From assembly GCA_903847655.1 (NCBI GenBank), contig CAINEG010000110.1:1-9169 (forward strand): 9,169 nt of DNA, in the 5' to 3' direction. Numbering within the stretch: the stretch's first letter is position 1; every line of letters starts with the position of its first letter. The stretch is from an uncultured Bacteroidota bacterium (GTDB taxonomy: Bacteria > Bacteroidota > Bacteroidia > Chitinophagales > Chitinophagaceae). Below the pieces are notes generated by a model that did not search any database, was not told the origin of the DNA, and was given only the letters and a program-made list of their open reading frames with translations. Shown here in pieces: positions 6,265 to 9,169 of the stretch. Made by a program: the position numbers and the translations under genes.

Positions 6265-6669
6265 ATGAACGAAGATGAAAAAAAATTATACAATATCCCC
6301 ATTGCTTACCGCAAAATGGAAAATTTACATATAGTTTTTTGGCTTTTTAAAGACATCGCCTGGTGTATGTTTTGGAAACCCCTCGGCATAGCCATGATTG
6401 TTCCTACTTTATGTATTTCAATGGTGATTGCCTGGAGAACAAGGCATATTGTTTCTGAATTATGTCATAATCTAGCAATTAGTGTTTGGATTATGGCCAA
6501 CTCTTTTTGGATGTGCAGTGAATTTTTTGGCGTCGATGCCCAGTTGGTATTTGGCACCGTGACCGTGAAACATTTAGCGATGATTCCATTTGTAACTGGT
6601 GTGCTTATTTTGGCCTATTATTACTTGATTTATAAGCCAAGGCATAAAAATGAAACAGCTACTTTATAA
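6265..6669 (+). CDS. Small integral membrane protein of unknown function
   Basis: I do not recognise this 134-residue protein. It has a charged N-terminus (MNEDEKKLYN, 1-10) and then hydrophobic stretches at about 31-57, 66-88 and 103-123. This suggests three, perhaps four, membrane helices, with a basic tail KPRHKNE. The first long stretch, IVFWLFKDIAWCMFWKPLG (23-41), contains a K-D pair inside an aromatic helix, and the protein has six tryptophans (26, 33, 37, 57, 75, 82) and four cysteines (34, 50, 67, 84). It is the first ATG of the open frame, and no ribosome binding site decides the start. It follows the oxidoreductase by 65 bases and converges with the MFS gene, only 5 bases separating the stop codons. 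The coding composition matches its neighbours, so it is likely real, but a function cannot be stated. Confidence 0.75.
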   Translation: MNEDEKKLYNIPIAYRKMENLHIVFWLFKDIAWCMFWKPLGIAMIVPTLCISMVIAWRTRHIVSELCHNLAISVWIMANSFWMCSEFFGVDAQLVFGTVTVKHLAMIPFVTGVLILAYYYLIYKPRHKNETATL

Positions 6670-6681
6670 GTTTGTTATAAA
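6663..6681. terminator. A/T-only hairpin covering both convergent stop codons (weak bidirectional terminator candidate)
   Basis: TTTATAA (6663-6669) and TTATAAA (6675-6681) are perfect inverse complements around a 5-base loop GTTTG. The left arm ends with the TAA of the membrane protein and the right arm begins with the TAA of the MFS gene on the other strand. A T6 run (6684-6689) follows on the plus side. The stem lacks G/C pairs, so it would be weak. Confidence 0.35.
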
Positions 6682-7826
6682 TATTTTTTAAGTCGATGGG
6701 CTTGAAAAAAAGTAACAATGCCCAAACTTCCAATGGTTAAAAAAGCCCATCTTAGCCCAATGGCCTGAGATAAAAAACCAATCAAAGGAGGTCCAATTAA
6801 AAACCCAAAAAAACCAATACTGGACACGGTAGCCAATGCTATGCTTGCTTGGCCTGGCGCGGCATTTCTACCCACGGTTCCATAAATAGTAGGCACTACA
6901 GAAGATACCCCAAAACCCACCAACATAAATCCAAGGGTACTAAAAACCATACTTGGATAAGCAATGGCAATGATGATGCCTAAAGTAACCACCAGTCCAC
7001 TTAACATCAATTGTTTTCTAGCCCCCCAATAATTAATTAATGCATCTGCAAACATTCTGCCCATGGTCATGCAGGCCATAAAAGAAATATAACCGGTGGT
7101 CCGCCACTCATCTGACACTTTCACTACTTTCTGAAAAAAGACACCGCTCCAATCAAACATCATTCCTTCACAAATCATATTACTTAAAGCTACCAATCCA
7201 AATTGTAACAACAATGGACTAGGTTTGTTCCACATTTTATTGATGGGTGCTTTGTTAAAGTCTCCTTCTAATAAATATTTTCTGGTAAAAAACACATAGG
7301 CCCAAGCAATGCAGGCCATCAAGATGAATTGTTGCAAAGGAGAAATGGCTTGGGCCACAAATAAACCGCCCAGTAAGCCGCCAGAAAAACCAGCCAAACT
7401 CCAAAAACCATGAAATCTAGCAATGATGCTTTTATCAAATAATTTAGACAATGTACTTGCTTGAGTATTCACTGAAACATTAAATAGATTGCCCAAGATG
7501 CCAAAAATAAATAAACAGGTAGCCAATTGAAAAGTACTATTGGCCCAACCCAAGGACATTAATGCAAAGGGATAAAAAGCGGCAGCAAGGGTGATGATTT
7601 TTTTACTACCATGTCTAGCCGTCATACTTCCTGCAATGGGAATGGCTAAAAAAGTACCCATGGGTAAGAACAATAAGAGCCCGCCAAAAGCCCCATCATT
7701 CAATCCTAAATTCATTTTTATATCGGGAATACGGCTGGCCCAAGAGGAAAAACAAATACCTGTTAAAAAGAAATACCCGGATAAGATAATACGTCTAAAC
7801 TGAGGGGTAATCGCCTGATCTGTCAT
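6675..7826 (-). CDS. MFS transporter, YbjJ-like
   Basis: This is a 383-residue integral membrane protein with the size and hydrophobic pattern of a 12-helix major facilitator carrier. Helix 1 carries the block GICFSSWASRIPDIK (about 23-37), followed by LGLNDGAFGGLLLFLPMG. The loop after helix 2 has ARHGSKK, a form of MFS motif A. N-terminal half segments NVSVNTQA and HGFWSLAGFSGG, and CEGMMFDWSGVFF in the second half, resemble E. coli YbjJ and related putative carriers. The substrate is unknown; sugars or small metabolites would be guesses. The chosen start is ATG 7824-7826 (MTDQAITPQ). A GTG at 7869-7871 would add 15 residues overlapping the aspS promoter box and is less likely. It is divergent from aspS across 69 bases. 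TAGGTTTC on the minus strand (7873-7880) is a weak promoter candidate. Confidence 0.88.
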   Translation of the reverse strand: MTDQAITPQFRRIILSGYFFLTGICFSSWASRIPDIKMNLGLNDGAFGGLLLFLPMGTFLAIPIAGSMTARHGSKKIITLAAAFYPFALMSLGWANSTFQLATCLFIFGILGNLFNVSVNTQASTLSKLFDKSIIARFHGFWSLAGFSGGLLGGLFVAQAISPLQQFILMACIAWAYVFFTRKYLLEGDFNKAPINKMWNKPSPLLLQFGLVALSNMICEGMMFDWSGVFFQKVVKVSDEWRTTGYISFMACMTMGRMFADALINYWGARKQLMLSGLVVTLGIIIAIAYPSMVFSTLGFMLVGFGVSSVVPTIYGTVGRNAAPGQASIALATVSSIGFFGFLIGPPLIGFLSQAIGLRWAFLTIGSLGIVTFFQAHRLKKYL

Positions 7827-7859
7827 AGCGCAAAGATGGGGTTTTTCTAGGAATTGGGC

Positions 7860-7867
7860 TATATTTG
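7860..7867 (+). promoter_or_regulatory. Putative aspS promoter -7 box
   Basis: TATATTTG followed by CC fits TAnnTTTG and lies 28 bases before the aspS ATG, the same distance range (26-31) as the boxes before sucD and efp. An ATG at 7836-7838 is only a one-mismatch match to TTG at the -33 position. Confidence 0.5.
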
Positions 7868-7895
7868 CCACCGAAACCTATTTCAATATTAAAGT

Positions 7896-9169
7896 ATGTA
7901 CAGAACGCATCATTGTGGGGAATTAAATCTTCCATTTGTAGGACAAAACGTGACCCTCGCTGGATGGGTACAAACCATTCGTAAATTTGGTGCCATCACT
8001 TTTATTGATTTAAGAGACCGCTATGGTATTACCCAATTGTTGATGGGAGAAGAATTACAAGCACAATTGGATGCACAACCCTTGGGTCGTGAATTTGTCA
8101 TTCAAGTCAAAGGAACGGTGATTGAACGCTCTAGTAAAAATGCAAATATTCCCACCGGAGAAATTGAAATTAAAGTGAGCGAGTTTACTATATTAAATGC
8201 ATCCTTGGTACCTCCTTTCACGATTCAAGACGATACAGATGGCGGAGATGATATCAGAATGAAATACCGTTTCTTAGATTTAAGAAGAAACGCTGTAAAA
8301 AAGAATTTAACCATTAGATATAATGTAAACCGCGCTACAAGAAACTATTTACATGAAAAAGGTTTCATGGATATTGAAACTCCTTTTTTAATAAAGTCTA
8401 CACCAGAAGGTGCGCGAGATTTTGTGGTGCCTAGTAGAATGAATGCAGGTGAATTTTATGCCTTACCGCAATCGCCACAAACATTTAAGCAATTATTAAT
8501 GGTAAGTGGCTATGACAGGTACTACCAAATTGTAAAATGTTTTAGAGATGAGGATTTAAGAGCCGATAGACAACCCGAGTTTACACAGATAGACTGTGAA
8601 ATGAGTTTTGTAGAACAAGAAGATATTTTAAATATGTTTGAAGGTTTAATTAAAAGCATATTTAAAGATGTTAAGAATATTGATTACACCGAGACCGTTC
8701 AAAGAATGACTTGGGAAGATGCGATGTGGCAGTATGGTAATGACAAACCAGATATTCGATTTGGTATGGAATTATGCAATTTAAAAAAGCCTGCGCATGT
8801 GTATGCTGAAAAGCAAGATAAGGCAGCCCTTATTAATGGAGCCGACTTTAAAGTGTTTGACGAAGCAGAAACAGTGATTGCCATTGCCGTTCCTGGATGC
8901 AGCGAATACTCACGTAAACAAACCGATGAATTAACAGAGTGGGTGAAGCGTCCGCAAATTGGTATGAAGGGGATGGTATTTATTAAATGTAATACTGATG
9001 GTAGTTTTAAAAGTAGTGTAGATAAATTTTATACAGAAGATAAATTAAAAGCCATTGCCGCTGCCTCTAATGCAAAAGCAGGTGACTTAATTTTAATACT
9101 AGCAGGGCCTGAAGAAAGAACGCGTAAAGCAGTGAGTGAATTAAGATTAGAATTAGGCAAGCAATTAGG
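7896..9169 (+). CDS. aspS: Aspartyl-tRNA synthetase (3' truncated by window edge)
   Basis: This enzyme charges tRNA-Asp with aspartate in the cytoplasm. The frame is open from ATG 7896-7898 ([12 protein letters not shown]) to the window end, giving 424 complete codons; bacterial AspRS is about 580-600 residues, so roughly the last quarter is missing. An N-terminal OB-fold anticodon-binding domain (about 1-105, with [19 protein letters not shown]) is followed by KYRFLDLRR and class II motif 1 ([11 protein letters not shown]). The catalytic block has [13 protein letters not shown] and motif 2 ([19 protein letters not shown]216, R217). The bacterial GAD-type insert follows from about residue 285. 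Motif 3 lies beyond the window. The start is the first ATG after a promoter-like box and gives the usual N-terminus. Whether it is the discriminating form or also charges tRNA-Asn was not determined. Confidence 0.96.
   Translation, partial: MYRTHHCGELNLPFVGQNVTLAGWVQTIRKFGAITFIDLRDRYGITQLLMGEELQAQLDAQPLGREFVIQVKGTVIERSSKNANIPTGEIEIKVSEFTILNASLVPPFTIQDDTDGGDDIRMKYRFLDLRRNAVKKNLTIRYNVNRATRNYLHEKGFMDIETPFLIKSTPEGARDFVVPSRMNAGEFYALPQSPQTFKQLLMVSGYDRYYQIVKCFRDEDLRADRQPEFTQIDCEMSFVEQEDILNMFEGLIKSIFKDVKNIDYTETVQRMTWEDAMWQYGNDKPDIRFGMELCNLKKPAHVYAEKQDKAALINGADFKVFDEAETVIAIAVPGCSEYSRKQTDELTEWVKRPQIGMKGMVFIKCNTDGSFKSSVDKFYTEDKLKAIAAASNAKAGDLILILAGPEERTRKAVSELRLELGKQL

Noticed and set aside
7827..7871. 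GTG start adding 15 residues to the MFS carrier
   Set aside because: The added residues precede an already complete helix 1 and overlap the aspS promoter box; ATG 7824-7826 is simpler.

Overview
The window looks like an ordinary housekeeping stretch of a Bacteroidota chromosome, most likely Chitinophagaceae or a close relative. The evidence is a type III glutamine synthetase, a low-GC A/T-rich coding style, no Shine-Dalgarno sequences before most starts, and recurring TAnnTTTG promoter -7 boxes, which are typical of the Bacteroidota primary sigma factor. The family-level placement is inference from protein resemblance, not from a search. I see no mobile element, CRISPR array, tRNA, rRNA or phage gene.

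Layout, left to right. (1) The C-terminal half of a type III glutamine synthetase (glnN, +, cut by the left edge). (2) A convergent 296-bp spacer with two near-identical terminator hairpins, a 74-bp element with inverted ends, and a 15-bp inverted repeat just after accC. (3) A minus-strand block in the order efp, accB, accC: elongation factor P and the biotin carrier and biotin carboxylase subunits of acetyl-CoA carboxylase. A strong terminator follows efp, so accB-accC probably also has its own promoter. (4) A 146-bp divergent promoter region, then sucD (succinyl-CoA ligase alpha, +) with its own terminator. (5) A DAO-type FAD oxidoreductase with a TTG start and a small unknown membrane protein (both +). 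(6) A YbjJ-like MFS transporter (-) that ends 5 bp from the membrane protein. (7) A 69-bp divergent region and aspS (aspartyl-tRNA synthetase, +), cut by the right edge; aspS has an open frame to the end of the window.

Functionally the genes cover nitrogen assimilation (glnN), fatty-acid initiation (accB/accC), the TCA cycle (sucD) and translation (efp, aspS). The transporter, the oxidoreductase and the membrane protein have no assignable substrate.

The most interesting observation is that EF-P carries arginine at residue 32, the tip of the domain I loop where most EF-Ps, including those I recall from Bacteroides and Flavobacterium, have a lysine in a KPGKG loop. The loop reads NKTARAAA. It resembles the rhamnosylated-arginine EF-P of Pseudomonas (NKSGRNAA) and the TAR loop of EfpL/YeiP. 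I found no wholly new multi-gene system.
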